This document shows positions 50,953 to 59,630 of a DNA stretch of 64,000 nucleotides, in pieces. The DNA is from Chitinophaga eiseniae (GTDB taxonomy: Bacteria > Bacteroidota > Bacteroidia > Chitinophagales > Chitinophagaceae): contig NZ_JABAHZ010000006.1 in NCBI RefSeq assembly GCF_012641265.1, positions 124,001-188,000 of the forward strand, written 5' to 3'. Every line of letters begins with the position of its first letter. The stretch's first letter is position 1. The notes under the pieces are model-generated. The model had not been told where the DNA came from and did no database searches. It worked only from the letters and a program-made list of their open reading frames with translations. Both the position numbers and the translations under genes were made by a program.

Positions 50953-51907
50953 AAAAGACTGGTGGGTAACGTTAATCTTAAAGGCGCTTTTTCAGTCAAC
51001 TTACGCTCCTTACTTTACCTTCAAAGGGGGCACCTCTTTGAGTAAAGGCTATCAGCTTATCAATCGATTCTCTGAAGATATTGATATTGCCTTGGCTCCT
51101 GAAGCATTTGGCCAGGCTTATGTATCTTCTCCAACGCGTAGTTATGTAAAAAAGCTAAAAAAACAGGGCTGCATTTTTACCAGCACCATATTGAGAGATG
51201 ACCTCGAGCGTACACTGCTAGCTATGCAGGTAAAGCCAAAACAGTTTGCACTTGTTACTGAAAAAGTACCAGCGGAAAGGCCAGATAAAGATCCACAAAC
51301 ACTGTACCTGCAATATCGTTCTCTTTTGCCGGTAAATGCCTACCTAAGAGATGAAGTGAAAATCGAATTTAGTATTCGCTCCCTATCCGAACCTCATGTG
51401 AAGCGGCCCATACAGTCTTTGTTATGGGAACACCTTCCTCACAAAGCTTATGAGGAAACGCTCGCGTTAATCCGGACAGCGCATCCAAAAAAAACATTCC
51501 TGGAAAAGGCTTTTTTGTTACACGAGAAATTTGCGAATCATTTGAAACCAGCAGCTGAGAATCTCAAACTGGAGCGCGGCTCCCGACACCTCTATGATAT
51601 CTGTAAAATGGACGACCAGGGTATTACAGATTTAGTGCTGGCTGATCCCTCTTTCTATAAAACATTACTGGAACATCGCCGTCATTGGATACGGCTAAAG
51701 GGAATAGATTATGATACGCTTCACCCTTCGCTCGTCAATTTTGTACCTCCGCCGATTACGCATAGAAGGTATGCGCAAGATTATAAAGCGATGGAAACAG
51801 GAGGAATGCTCACTCAAAAGTATCATAATTTTGAAGTACTGATATCCAGGTTGCAACATATCAATAACCGATTTCGGTATTTACAAATCCCTGGGACGAA
51901 GCTTTAA
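50861..51907 (+). CDS. abiEii: AbiEii/AbiGii-family nucleotidyltransferase toxin
   Basis: A 348-residue protein with the nucleotidyltransferase core: FKGGTSLSKGYQLINRFSED near residue 50, i.e. the GS-type motif followed by SEDIDIAL with the metal-binding Asp pair. The rest (LLPVNAYLRDEVKIEFSIRS, LEKAFLLHEKFANHLKPA and RGSRHLYDICKMDDQGI) fits the AbiEii family. Together with the overlapping antitoxin gene it forms a type IV toxin-antitoxin system, known in other bacteria for phage abortive infection and plasmid stabilisation. Activity here is inferred from family. Confidence 0.9.
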   Translation: MTGWINLTDDQRRRSLLQAEIKSSYAKKAIEKDWWVTLILKALFQSTYAPYFTFKGGTSLSKGYQLINRFSEDIDIALAPEAFGQAYVSSPTRSYVKKLKKQGCIFTSTILRDDLERTLLAMQVKPKQFALVTEKVPAERPDKDPQTLYLQYRSLLPVNAYLRDEVKIEFSIRSLSEPHVKRPIQSLLWEHLPHKAYEETLALIRTAHPKKTFLEKAFLLHEKFANHLKPAAENLKLERGSRHLYDICKMDDQGITDLVLADPSFYKTLLEHRRHWIRLKGIDYDTLHPSLVNFVPPPITHRRYAQDYKAMETGGMLTQKYHNFEVLISRLQHINNRFRYLQIPGTKL

Positions 51908-51962
51908 CATAAGGGTATAATAGTTTCTCCCTCTCTCCCCTCAAACAAATTAAATTATCAAC

Positions 51963-51970
51963 TATATTTG
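51963..51970 (+). promoter_or_regulatory. candidate -7 element of the GrpE-like/Hsp70 unit
   Basis: TATATTTG fully matches TAnnTTTG, 21 bp before ATG 51991; no clear -33 TTG. It suggests the Hsp70 unit is transcribed separately from the AbiE genes. Confidence 0.45.
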
Positions 51971-51990
51971 CCTGCACTATCAACCGGCGT

Positions 51991-52314
51991 ATGGACCCAC
52001 TATTCACCTTTCACATCAGGATCATTAACCAGGTATTTGAGCTGGATAAAAAAACAGCTGCCAAACCAGAGCTGGCATCCCTGCAACGTAATATCGACCG
52101 TATTAAACAGCACTTTGAAGAAGCAGGCTATACTATCCTGAATCCACTGGGCGAGCCCTATCACGAAACCAGGGTGGATTATGAAGCCAGTATTACGGGC
52201 GACCTGTCAGACAACATGGAAATCGTTAACGTTATTAAACCGGTGGTATATTATACTGCCGATGGTCATAAATCCATTTTACAAAAAGGGGTGGTAATCG
52301 CCGCAGCAAAATAA
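51991..52314 (+). CDS. small GrpE head-domain-like protein
   Basis: A 107-residue protein that ends three bases before the Hsp70 gene. The N-terminal half is helical (ELASLQRNIDRIKQHFEEAG); the C-terminal half, from LNPLGEPYHETRVDYEASIT through NMEIVNVIKPVVYYTADG to SILQKGVVIAAAK, follows the order of the GrpE beta-rich head domain (a GEP-F/Y---H-A-like entry, a V--V--P-Y strand, then a final strand ending V--A). It lacks the long dimerisation helix of GrpE. I infer a nucleotide-exchange factor for the adjacent Hsp70. No family assignment could be verified here. Confidence 0.5.
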   Translation: MDPLFTFHIRIINQVFELDKKTAAKPELASLQRNIDRIKQHFEEAGYTILNPLGEPYHETRVDYEASITGDLSDNMEIVNVIKPVVYYTADGHKSILQKGVVIAAAK

Positions 52315-52317
52315 ACG

Positions 52318-54813
52318 ATGAACAATCAAATTAATTTCGGCATAGACCTGGGAACAACCAACTCGCTGATCGGAAAATTTCAGCAGGGAACGGTAGAGAT
52401 CTTCAAAAATCCCTTTGGACAAAAGGAAACATTACCCAGCGTGGTGGCCTTCCGGAAAGATCGCATCATTGTAGGCGATAAGGCCAGGGAACTCATTGAA
52501 AAAGATCCTGAAAATGTATTCTCTTCCTTCAAACGGAAAATGGGTACTGCTGAATCTTTCTTTATCCCCAATACAGGCGATTTTAAAACGCCGGTGGAAC
52601 TATCTGCCATCGTGCTGCGCGAACTCAAGAACTTCATTTATACCGGCGAAAAACCGGAAGCAGTAGTCATCACCATCCCTGCCTCTTTTGATACCATCCA
52701 GTCCAACGCTACCAAAAAAGCCGGCAACGACGCCGGTTTTAGTGAGGTACTGCTGCTACAGGAACCTATTGCCGCCAGCCTGGCGTTTGCCAATAAGCAA
52801 GCCAACGCCGGCAGCCTGCAGGGACAATGGCTGGTATACGACCTCGGTGGCGGCACCTTTGATGTAGCCCTGGTAAAAATTGTAGCCGGAGAAATGAAGG
52901 TCATAGACCATGAGGGAGATAACTACCTGGGCGGCGTTGACTTCGACATCGCAGTGATTGAACAACTGGTAGTACCACAACTCCAGCAGCAATACAATTT
53001 ACCCGACCTGCTCACCGAGCTGCGCAGCGCCCGTGGAAAATATAACACCTTGTATCACATTCTCCTGAAAAAGGCAGAAGAAGTAAAAATACAGCTGACC
53101 AACAGCCCTTCGGCAGAAATGGAATTCTCCCTCGACACCGACGGCGGCGAGGAAGAAGTATACCTGACCATTACCCGCGAACAGTTTGAACGGGTGATCT
53201 ACAACCGGGTACAATACTCTATCGACCTGGTCCGGAAAATACTGGAACGCAACCAGCTGAGCGCGGCCAACCTGGAAGAAGTGGTGATGATCGGAGGCAG
53301 TACTTATATCCCATTGGTAAAGCAACAGGTAGCGGCCCAACTGGGAATACCTGTTAATTGCAGTGTAGACCCTACTACGGCCGTTGCAACAGGCGCAGCA
53401 TGGTATGCAGGCACCCGTACCATATCGGCCTCAAAATCGCCTGAAAAGAAGCCTGTTGCGGAAGGCACACCCGACATACATTTCCGCACGGCCTACCAAA
53501 AAAATACCGCTGACCAGGAAGAGTACTTTACAGCAGTCGTAACCGGCCCGGTCAACGGACTGAGTTACCGCATTGTACGTGCCGACGGCGGTTACGACAG
53601 CGGCATCAAAGCACTACAGGAACGTATTTCCGAAATGCTGCTCCTGGCCCCTAACAGCAACAACGTTTTCAACATCCTGGTATTTGATGCCCGGCACAAT
53701 GAAATACCACTGCCTACTCCCATTATTGAAATCACACAGGGGAAATTCAATATACACGGACAACCACTACCCAACGATATCTGTATAGAAATAGATGACC
53801 CGGAAAACAATACCACTAAACTGGAACTCATCTTCGAAAAAAATGCGATCCTTCCCCTGCGGAAAACCATTGTAAAAGAAATAACGAAAACTATTCTCCG
53901 CACTGGCGAAGACAGCCTGCTGATCAATGTGCTGGAAGGCAGCCGCTATGCCATCCCCGGCAGCTGCGTACCACTGGGCATGATTGAAATAAAAAACACC
54001 GATCTTATCACCGACCTGGTAAAGGGGTCTGATATAGAGATCACCCTGCAAATCAGCGAAAGCAGAGACCTTTCCGTGAAGGCGGTGCTGCTCATGAACG
54101 AACAGGAGTTTTCAGAGGTCTTTAATCCACTTGTAAGGAAAATTAATACAGGTAAGCTACTCAACGATATCCGCCAACTGAGGCAGCAAGCCGCCGCCAA
54201 ACTAAAATCATTCAACGCCAGCGAACAATATGAGCTGGCTGCCACCATACAGGACATTCAGCAGGAACTGGATTATATCAGCCAGCGCCTGGAAATACTC
54301 AGCGCAGATGATATCACGGATGAAAAATACCAGCTGGAAGAAAAGAAACGTAAGCTGTCGCAACAGCTGGATAGCACCGGGAAAGATCAACAAATACTGG
54401 ACATTACTTCCCGCTATTTCCAGCAAAAAGAAAATTGCCAGCACTACATCCGGGAAGAAAATGACAGCAACCGCCAGCAACGTTTTGAAAAAATAATCGC
54501 CGATGAAAGCAGCTTCCTGTCCTCCCGCAGCTACTATACCATCAAAGCTAAAATAGATGAACTGAATGAGCTCAGCTGGGAAATCAGGCGGCATAAGCCT
54601 GAAACCTGGATCAGCGCTTATTACTATTACGCCAATATAGCCACCGATTCCTTTACGGACCCGCAATCAGCGGCCCGTTTTAAAGAAATCGGTGAAAAAG
54701 CGCTGGAAAGGAAAAATTATGATGAACTGAAAGTAGCCGTTAATCAACTGTACAACCTGATGCCCGACACCCGCAAAGCTGATGATCAGCTAAAAGGTAC
54801 CGGCATCAGCTAA
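52318..54813 (+). CDS. Hsp70-family chaperone with long helical C-terminal region
   Basis: An 831-residue protein. The N-terminal Hsp70 ATPase domain is complete: phosphate-1 INFGIDLGTTNSLIGKF at residues 4-20, VVITIPASFDTIQSNATKKA near 118, phosphate-2 LVYDLGGGTFDVALV near 171 and the adenosine motif VMIGGSTYIPLVKQQVAAQL near 323. The following substrate-binding region is divergent (residues 390-600) and lacks the usual DnaK beta-sandwich signature. From about 610 to 830 there is a long helical, charged region with several Gln/Glu-rich segments (EEKKRKLSQQLDS, DSNRQQRFEKIIADE). Longer than DnaK (about 640 residues). It is linked to the GrpE-like gene and its stop codon lies one base from that of a converging membrane protein gene. 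Confidence 0.88.
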   Translation: MNNQINFGIDLGTTNSLIGKFQQGTVEIFKNPFGQKETLPSVVAFRKDRIIVGDKARELIEKDPENVFSSFKRKMGTAESFFIPNTGDFKTPVELSAIVLRELKNFIYTGEKPEAVVITIPASFDTIQSNATKKAGNDAGFSEVLLLQEPIAASLAFANKQANAGSLQGQWLVYDLGGGTFDVALVKIVAGEMKVIDHEGDNYLGGVDFDIAVIEQLVVPQLQQQYNLPDLLTELRSARGKYNTLYHILLKKAEEVKIQLTNSPSAEMEFSLDTDGGEEEVYLTITREQFERVIYNRVQYSIDLVRKILERNQLSAANLEEVVMIGGSTYIPLVKQQVAAQLGIPVNCSVDPTTAVATGAAWYAGTRTISASKSPEKKPVAEGTPDIHFRTAYQKNTADQEEYFTAVVTGPVNGLSYRIVRADGGYDSGIKALQERISEMLLLAPNSNNVFNILVFDARHNEIPLPTPIIEITQGKFNIHGQPLPNDICIEIDDPENNTTKLELIFEKNAILPLRKTIVKEITKTILRTGEDSLLINVLEGSRYAIPGSCVPLGMIEIKNTDLITDLVKGSDIEITLQISESRDLSVKAVLLMNEQEFSEVFNPLVRKINTGKLLNDIRQLRQQAAAKLKSFNASEQYELAATIQDIQQELDYISQRLEILSADDITDEKYQLEEKKRKLSQQLDSTGKDQQILDITSRYFQQKENCQHYIREENDSNRQQRFEKIIADESSFLSSRSYYTIKAKIDELNELSWEIRRHKPETWISAYYYYANIATDSFTDPQSAARFKEIGEKALERKNYDELKVAVNQLYNLMPDTRKADDQLKGTGIS

Positions 54814-54814
54814 C

Positions 54815-56434
54815 TTAATCTCCCAGGTACAGGGTGATTCCCGAAGCGGTGGGTCCCGGCAGGTTCAGGACTAACCGGTTGCTTTCGTCCAGGATTTCTA
54901 CCGCCAGTTTGTCCCGGCCGGAACTACGCCATTCCTGTGCATCCAATACAATGGTTAGATTGGCCTGCAAAAGCAATTCGTTAGCCTGGTGATAGTCTTG
55001 TGTAAAAAAGCCTTTCACCCGGTAGGTCATGCTATCGCCCAATGGCTTGTCGGCCCGCATCGAACTACTCCATTGTGTACCGGCATAAAAAAACACCCGA
55101 GATACCGCGGGCAAGATCAGTACAACGCTATCCTGCGGCGATATAAAACAGGAATAAAACGAATCCCGTGCCTGCACCAATGCAATCACTGATACCGGTG
55201 TTTTATTGGAAAGATGTAAATGTTGTGCAAATCCCCAGTCCGCCGCCCTGGTATTGGCATCCAGAGAATCCTGCAACTCAGAACGCTCTTCCGTACCAAC
55301 AATCCCCGGAGCGTATGGCATTAGCCGTATACCTGCCATAAAATCCGAGCCGTATACGTCATCTCCTGTTTTAGGTGCTACCTGTTTACCGGTTACTGTT
55401 CCTCCAACCAACTTTCCCGTGATGGCGCCCGATAACTGCGATAACATATAATTCATATGCAGCGCCGTACGGCTATTCGCCAGGTAGCTTTTTTCATCAG
55501 TACCCTTGCCCTTACGGCTTCTGTCGGAAAGAACAGCATTAAAAATCATGATTATAGCCAGAGGTACTACCAGCATGATAAATACACCTCCTGCCTTCCC
55601 CTGTAGCCGGGAATATAAATACCTGATTCCCTTTCCATTCCCGAGAGCCGGATGTTGCTTTTTCCATACCAGCAGCTCCTTTTTACGTACCCCACCCCGC
55701 TCCTGTACGTAGTCGCTGGTTTGTAGCTGCGCCAGCGAGTTCAATACGGCAATACCCTGCTTAAAATATGTGTCATAAATCGATAATGCCAGGTTGATCA
55801 AACTGATACCGTAATCACTTCTGAACACCTGGAACTCCGCCGGCAGGCTGTTCAGCTGTTGTATCCAACCAGGGTCGGCAAATTGTTCAAATTGCTTGCG
55901 GGGAAGCGTTTGTTTTGCCCGTAACTTTTCAATCACAATTCCCAGCTTTTCTTCTTCTACTTTCAGGCAACGATGTATTTGCCGGTAGCAGGTAGTTTGA
56001 GCCGGCCCGTCCAACAATAACGGATTCGCAAATAGTTGCTGCGTAACCATCCCCTTCCGCTGCTTCAGGCTATCCATCACTGCCGCGGTAAACAACGGTT
56101 CGTAATAAGGTGCTATAAAAGCCAGGAAGTCCTGGTCGCTATAGGTTTTAAATGCCCCGGTTGGCACGCCTGTTTCCAGGAATTGCGATAAATGCTGATC
56201 TGCCGCTATCTGTTGATGCCAGCTTAATTCCCGGGAATCCTGCAGTCCATCAAAAAATACCAGCAGGTCATTTTTAGTAAATAGTTGTCCGCGGATATTA
56301 ATCGCCTTGCTGTCTGACAGCTCAATTTCTGCCATCATTTTTTTCCGGAGAAGGGATAACGCAGCGGCATCCGTGATCGCAACAGGCGCCCCATTCATTT
56401 TCTCCAGGAAGGCAATCGGGTTAAGGTATTTCAT
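54815..56434 (-). CDS. single-TM protein of unknown function, paralogue 2
   Basis: 539 residues from ATG 56434, chosen because it aligns with the start of the neighbouring paralogue (both begin MKYLNPI..LEKMNGAP); an ATG at 56467 overlaps the previous stop. I do not recognise the family. Residues 1-255 are helical and probably cytosolic (AALSLLRKKMMAEIELS, KNDLLVFFDGLQ, FLAFIAPYYEPLFTAAVMD, FRSDYGISLINLAL), a transmembrane helix lies near 283-303 (VFIMLVVPLAIIMIFNAVLS), and the rest is a beta-rich domain with SVIALVQARDSFYSCFIS, VSRVFFYAGTQW and a final LYLGD. It converges on the Hsp70 gene and follows its paralogue by 30 bp. Confidence 0.7.
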   Translation of the reverse strand: MKYLNPIAFLEKMNGAPVAITDAAALSLLRKKMMAEIELSDSKAINIRGQLFTKNDLLVFFDGLQDSRELSWHQQIAADQHLSQFLETGVPTGAFKTYSDQDFLAFIAPYYEPLFTAAVMDSLKQRKGMVTQQLFANPLLLDGPAQTTCYRQIHRCLKVEEEKLGIVIEKLRAKQTLPRKQFEQFADPGWIQQLNSLPAEFQVFRSDYGISLINLALSIYDTYFKQGIAVLNSLAQLQTSDYVQERGGVRKKELLVWKKQHPALGNGKGIRYLYSRLQGKAGGVFIMLVVPLAIIMIFNAVLSDRSRKGKGTDEKSYLANSRTALHMNYMLSQLSGAITGKLVGGTVTGKQVAPKTGDDVYGSDFMAGIRLMPYAPGIVGTEERSELQDSLDANTRAADWGFAQHLHLSNKTPVSVIALVQARDSFYSCFISPQDSVVLILPAVSRVFFYAGTQWSSSMRADKPLGDSMTYRVKGFFTQDYHQANELLLQANLTIVLDAQEWRSSGRDKLAVEILDESNRLVLNLPGPTASGITLYLGD

Positions 56435-56463
56435 CGGGAAGTAAAATAGTAAAAAAACAGCTA

Positions 56464-58122
56464 TCATTCGCCCTCATACATCTCTGTGCCGTTGGAATTA
56501 TCCGACAATTGCTTTAGCTGCAAACGCTGTCCCTGGAACAGCCGCACCTCTATGGGGATATAGCGGTTGGAAGTTTTCCAGTACGTGGTATCCAGGTTAA
56601 ATTGTAAGCAGGAACGGCGCAAAAATGTGGAAGAGTTATACAACGATAAAACAAAGCTGCCTTTCAGGTGGTAATCCGGTACTTCTCCCATTCCTTTCCT
56701 GACTGTCCGCTGCGGGTCCCAGCCGGTGCCTACGTAAAAATAAATTCTGCTGAGCGATAAAGGCAGGGGCAGGAAAACACTGTCGCCTTCTGCAATGTAT
56801 CGCGAATAAAATGAATCGGGTGTTTGCACCAGGGCCACTATACCCGACAGGCTAACCCGGTTGAATACGCACACACTTTGCCGGTGTTGCGGATCCTGGT
56901 AGGCCATGTCACTGTCTTCCGGCAGCTGGGTAAGATTATGGTCAAACGCTGGCAATACAAAGGCGGCTCCCTCGTTGCCTTGCCTCCTCACTACATCCAT
57001 AAATGCAGGCCCATAAGGATCGTCTCCTGTTTGAATACTGTCTGTCATCCGTTCTTCGAGGGGCAGTTTGGCTTTCCGGGCTTCCCTTTCTAATGCGGCC
57101 ACTACATATTTCATGGTGTGATACGTACGACTGCCGTCAAAATCGCTGCTTTGCTCAAAAGAGGCAATATCAGGAGGTAATTTACGTGGCTTTTCAAATA
57201 GGGCGCCCAACACAAAAATCAATACGATCAATACCAGGACGCCAATCTTAATGCCCCATTCCATCGGTTTACCTATCTGCCCCAATTTGCGGCCCAGCCA
57301 GGAATCCAGTATAAATCCCCAGGTGACGCTCTTGCCTGCCTTTTCTTCCACCTGTGGCAGGTACATGGCCAGCTGTTCCTGCACGTAGGCAATGGTTTTC
57401 AGCGAACTCACTTCATGCAGCATCTCCGCTGCTGCCGTGCTCCTGTTAAGGCTATTAAGCAATAACGCAAAATTGATCATCAGGATACCATAATCGCTCC
57501 TGAACTCCTGGAAGTTGCCAGGCAAGGCATTTAGCAACTGTACCTGGGTATGGTCGAGATAAGGTAATATTGACTTCCAGTTATACCGGTTGTTTTTCTC
57601 AAGGTTTGTCTTAGCCTGTTCTACTTGCTGATACTGTTCCCGCAGCAGGTGGAAAATGCTATCGAAACTGTTTTTCATATACTCCGCATCCAGGAGCAAG
57701 GGATTGGCAAACAAATATTGCAGGGTAACCACCTCCCGCTGTTTAATGCCGTCCAACACAGCAGTGGTGAACAAGGGTCCATAAAAGGGTGCTATAAATG
57801 CCAGGAATGCCTCGTCTTTATAAAAGGGCTTATCGGTGAATAGTCCTGTGATACTGCCCGTTTCCAGGAAGTTAGTTAACACCGGGTCCGCTTTAATCTG
57901 TTGATAATAATTAAATTGGGTAGGAGATTGTACACGGTCGAAGAGCTGCAGCAAGTCGTTCTTATTCAGCCATTCGCCTGCTACCTGTAATACCTGTCCT
58001 TCTGATAACGCCAGTTCTGCCAGCATTTTTTTCCGGAGAAGTGTCACCGCTGCATTATCTGACATATCGAGGGGCGCCCCGTTCATTTTCTCCAGCCAGG
58101 TAATGGGATTCAGGTATTTCAT
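56464..58122 (-). CDS. single-TM protein of unknown function, paralogue 1
   Basis: A 552-residue paralogue of the neighbouring gene at 54815-56434: both share MKYLNPI, KMNGAP, LLRKKM-AE, KNDLL--FD, FLETG--TG, FLAFIAP-Y-PLFT-AV-D, ANPLLLD and FRSDYGI---N-AL. A transmembrane helix lies near 290-312 (WGIKIGVLVLIVLIFVLGAL); the C-terminal domain has SGIVALVQTPDSFYSRYIAE, LSRIYFYVGTGWD and EMYEGE. Conserved blocks cluster in the N-terminal half and around ALVQ-DSFYS, suggesting a common binding function. No catalytic signature was found. It lies 85 bp after the flavoprotein gene on the same strand. Confidence 0.7.
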   Translation of the reverse strand: MKYLNPITWLEKMNGAPLDMSDNAAVTLLRKKMLAELALSEGQVLQVAGEWLNKNDLLQLFDRVQSPTQFNYYQQIKADPVLTNFLETGSITGLFTDKPFYKDEAFLAFIAPFYGPLFTTAVLDGIKQREVVTLQYLFANPLLLDAEYMKNSFDSIFHLLREQYQQVEQAKTNLEKNNRYNWKSILPYLDHTQVQLLNALPGNFQEFRSDYGILMINFALLLNSLNRSTAAAEMLHEVSSLKTIAYVQEQLAMYLPQVEEKAGKSVTWGFILDSWLGRKLGQIGKPMEWGIKIGVLVLIVLIFVLGALFEKPRKLPPDIASFEQSSDFDGSRTYHTMKYVVAALEREARKAKLPLEERMTDSIQTGDDPYGPAFMDVVRRQGNEGAAFVLPAFDHNLTQLPEDSDMAYQDPQHRQSVCVFNRVSLSGIVALVQTPDSFYSRYIAEGDSVFLPLPLSLSRIYFYVGTGWDPQRTVRKGMGEVPDYHLKGSFVLSLYNSSTFLRRSCLQFNLDTTYWKTSNRYIPIEVRLFQGQRLQLKQLSDNSNGTEMYEGE

Positions 58123-58206
58123 ACCTCTCTAAGTTACAAAAAATAATGCGGCTGAAGAAGAAAAAAAAGAGACTTGTGACTATCTCCAACGGCTATACGT
58201 AACGGG

Positions 58207-59625
58207 CTAAAAAAGGTCTTTTAATACGGTATTGGCTGCATGATATCCACACATGCCATGCACACCACCACCGGGCGGCGTAGCGGAAGAACAGATATAA
58301 ATCCCGTTGGCAGACGTACGATAGGGCGACCATCGCAGGGCCGGCCGGGTATATAGTTGCCGTATATCCAGGATACCGCCATTGATATCGCCGCCTACAT
58401 AGTTGGGATTATAGCTTTCCAGCTGTTGCGCTGTAAAAGTATGTCGCGCCAGTATTAAATCACGGAAACCCGGGGCAAACCGTTCCACCTGTTTTTCTAT
58501 TGCGGCTGTCATATCAGTAGTGGATCCGTTGGGTACATGACAATATCCCCATGCGGTATGCTGACCGGCAGGGGCCCGCTGATCAAACAAGCTTTGTTGT
58601 GCCAGCAATACAAAAGGCGCTTCATTGTACTTCCCCTGGTAAGCCCGTTGTTCCGACAAGGCTATTTCGGCATAGGTGCCACCCAGGTGTACGGTCACCG
58701 CTTTCCGGCAGGCTTCCGCCGTAAATGGGATTGGTCCGCTCAGCGCCCAGTCCACTTTAAATGCCCCGGGGCCATAACGATAGCGTTGCAGCTGCTGCCG
58801 GTAATGCGGTGTAAACCGGTCGCCTGCAATCTGCAATAATTGCTTAGGCGTGAGGTCAAACAGTACCGCATGATGCGAGGGCAGCTGCGCCAGCGAACTA
58901 ACGTGGACGCCTGTTTGAATTTCGCCACCCAGCGATTCGAAATGATGCAGGAGTGCATTGCCGATAGCCCGCGAACCGCCCTTGGGAATGGGCCATCCAT
59001 GACGATGCCCCGCTGCTGCGAGTACCATACCTACCGCTGCTGTAGTGAGGTTCGTAAGCGGTTGAATGCTATGGCCGGCGATACCGGCCCATAGCCCTTT
59101 AGCCGCCGGTGTAACAAATCGCCTGGCAATGGCAGCCGCAGAGCGCAGGGCGTGTACCCCAAACCGGGCCATAACCAGGGGATGATTGGGAAAGGAAAAT
59201 GGACCCAGGCTATCTCCTGCTATCTCTTCCCAATGCGCCGCCACCGGCGCTATCAGGCTACGATAAGCGGCGCCGTCGGTCCCCAGCGCATCGGCTGTTT
59301 CCTCCAGGGAGCGCGACAAAAAAGCCGCCGTGCCATCATCAAATGGATGTGCCATCGCCAACGGCGAATGAATAAATTCCAGTCCGTATTTTGCCAGCGG
59401 CAACTGCGACAGGTAGGGAGAGCCCAACGCCATAGGATGTACCGCCGCACATACATCATGTAAAAAACCCGGTAAGGTAAGCTCCTGGGTACGCATACCA
59501 CCGCCGATAGTATCCCGCGATTCCAGCAGCAATACCGACAGCCCCTGCTGTTGCAGCCTGATGGCGGCACACAGGCCATTAGGCCCGGAACCTACTACAA
59601 TGGCATCGTAATCTTTCTTCTCCAT
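58207..59625 (-). CDS. phytoene-desaturase-like FAD/NAD(P) oxidoreductase
   Basis: A 472-residue protein with an N-terminal FAD-binding Rossmann site YDAIVVGSGPNGLCAAIRLQ and the second glycine-rich stretch LLLESRDTIGGGMRTQELTL, then LHDVCAAVHPMALGSPYL. The C-terminal FAD motif is APYR-like, NGIYICSSATPPGGGVHGMC followed by GYHAANTVLKDLF. It belongs to the CrtI-related amine-oxidase superfamily, which includes carotenoid desaturases and retinol saturases; the substrate here is not known, and no carotenoid synthesis genes are adjacent. The gene starts five bases after the GAF gene ends, so both share a transcript. Confidence 0.9.
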   Translation of the reverse strand: MEKKDYDAIVVGSGPNGLCAAIRLQQQGLSVLLLESRDTIGGGMRTQELTLPGFLHDVCAAVHPMALGSPYLSQLPLAKYGLEFIHSPLAMAHPFDDGTAAFLSRSLEETADALGTDGAAYRSLIAPVAAHWEEIAGDSLGPFSFPNHPLVMARFGVHALRSAAAIARRFVTPAAKGLWAGIAGHSIQPLTNLTTAAVGMVLAAAGHRHGWPIPKGGSRAIGNALLHHFESLGGEIQTGVHVSSLAQLPSHHAVLFDLTPKQLLQIAGDRFTPHYRQQLQRYRYGPGAFKVDWALSGPIPFTAEACRKAVTVHLGGTYAEIALSEQRAYQGKYNEAPFVLLAQQSLFDQRAPAGQHTAWGYCHVPNGSTTDMTAAIEKQVERFAPGFRDLILARHTFTAQQLESYNPNYVGGDINGGILDIRQLYTRPALRWSPYRTSANGIYICSSATPPGGGVHGMCGYHAANTVLKDLF

Positions 59626-59630
59626 ACATG

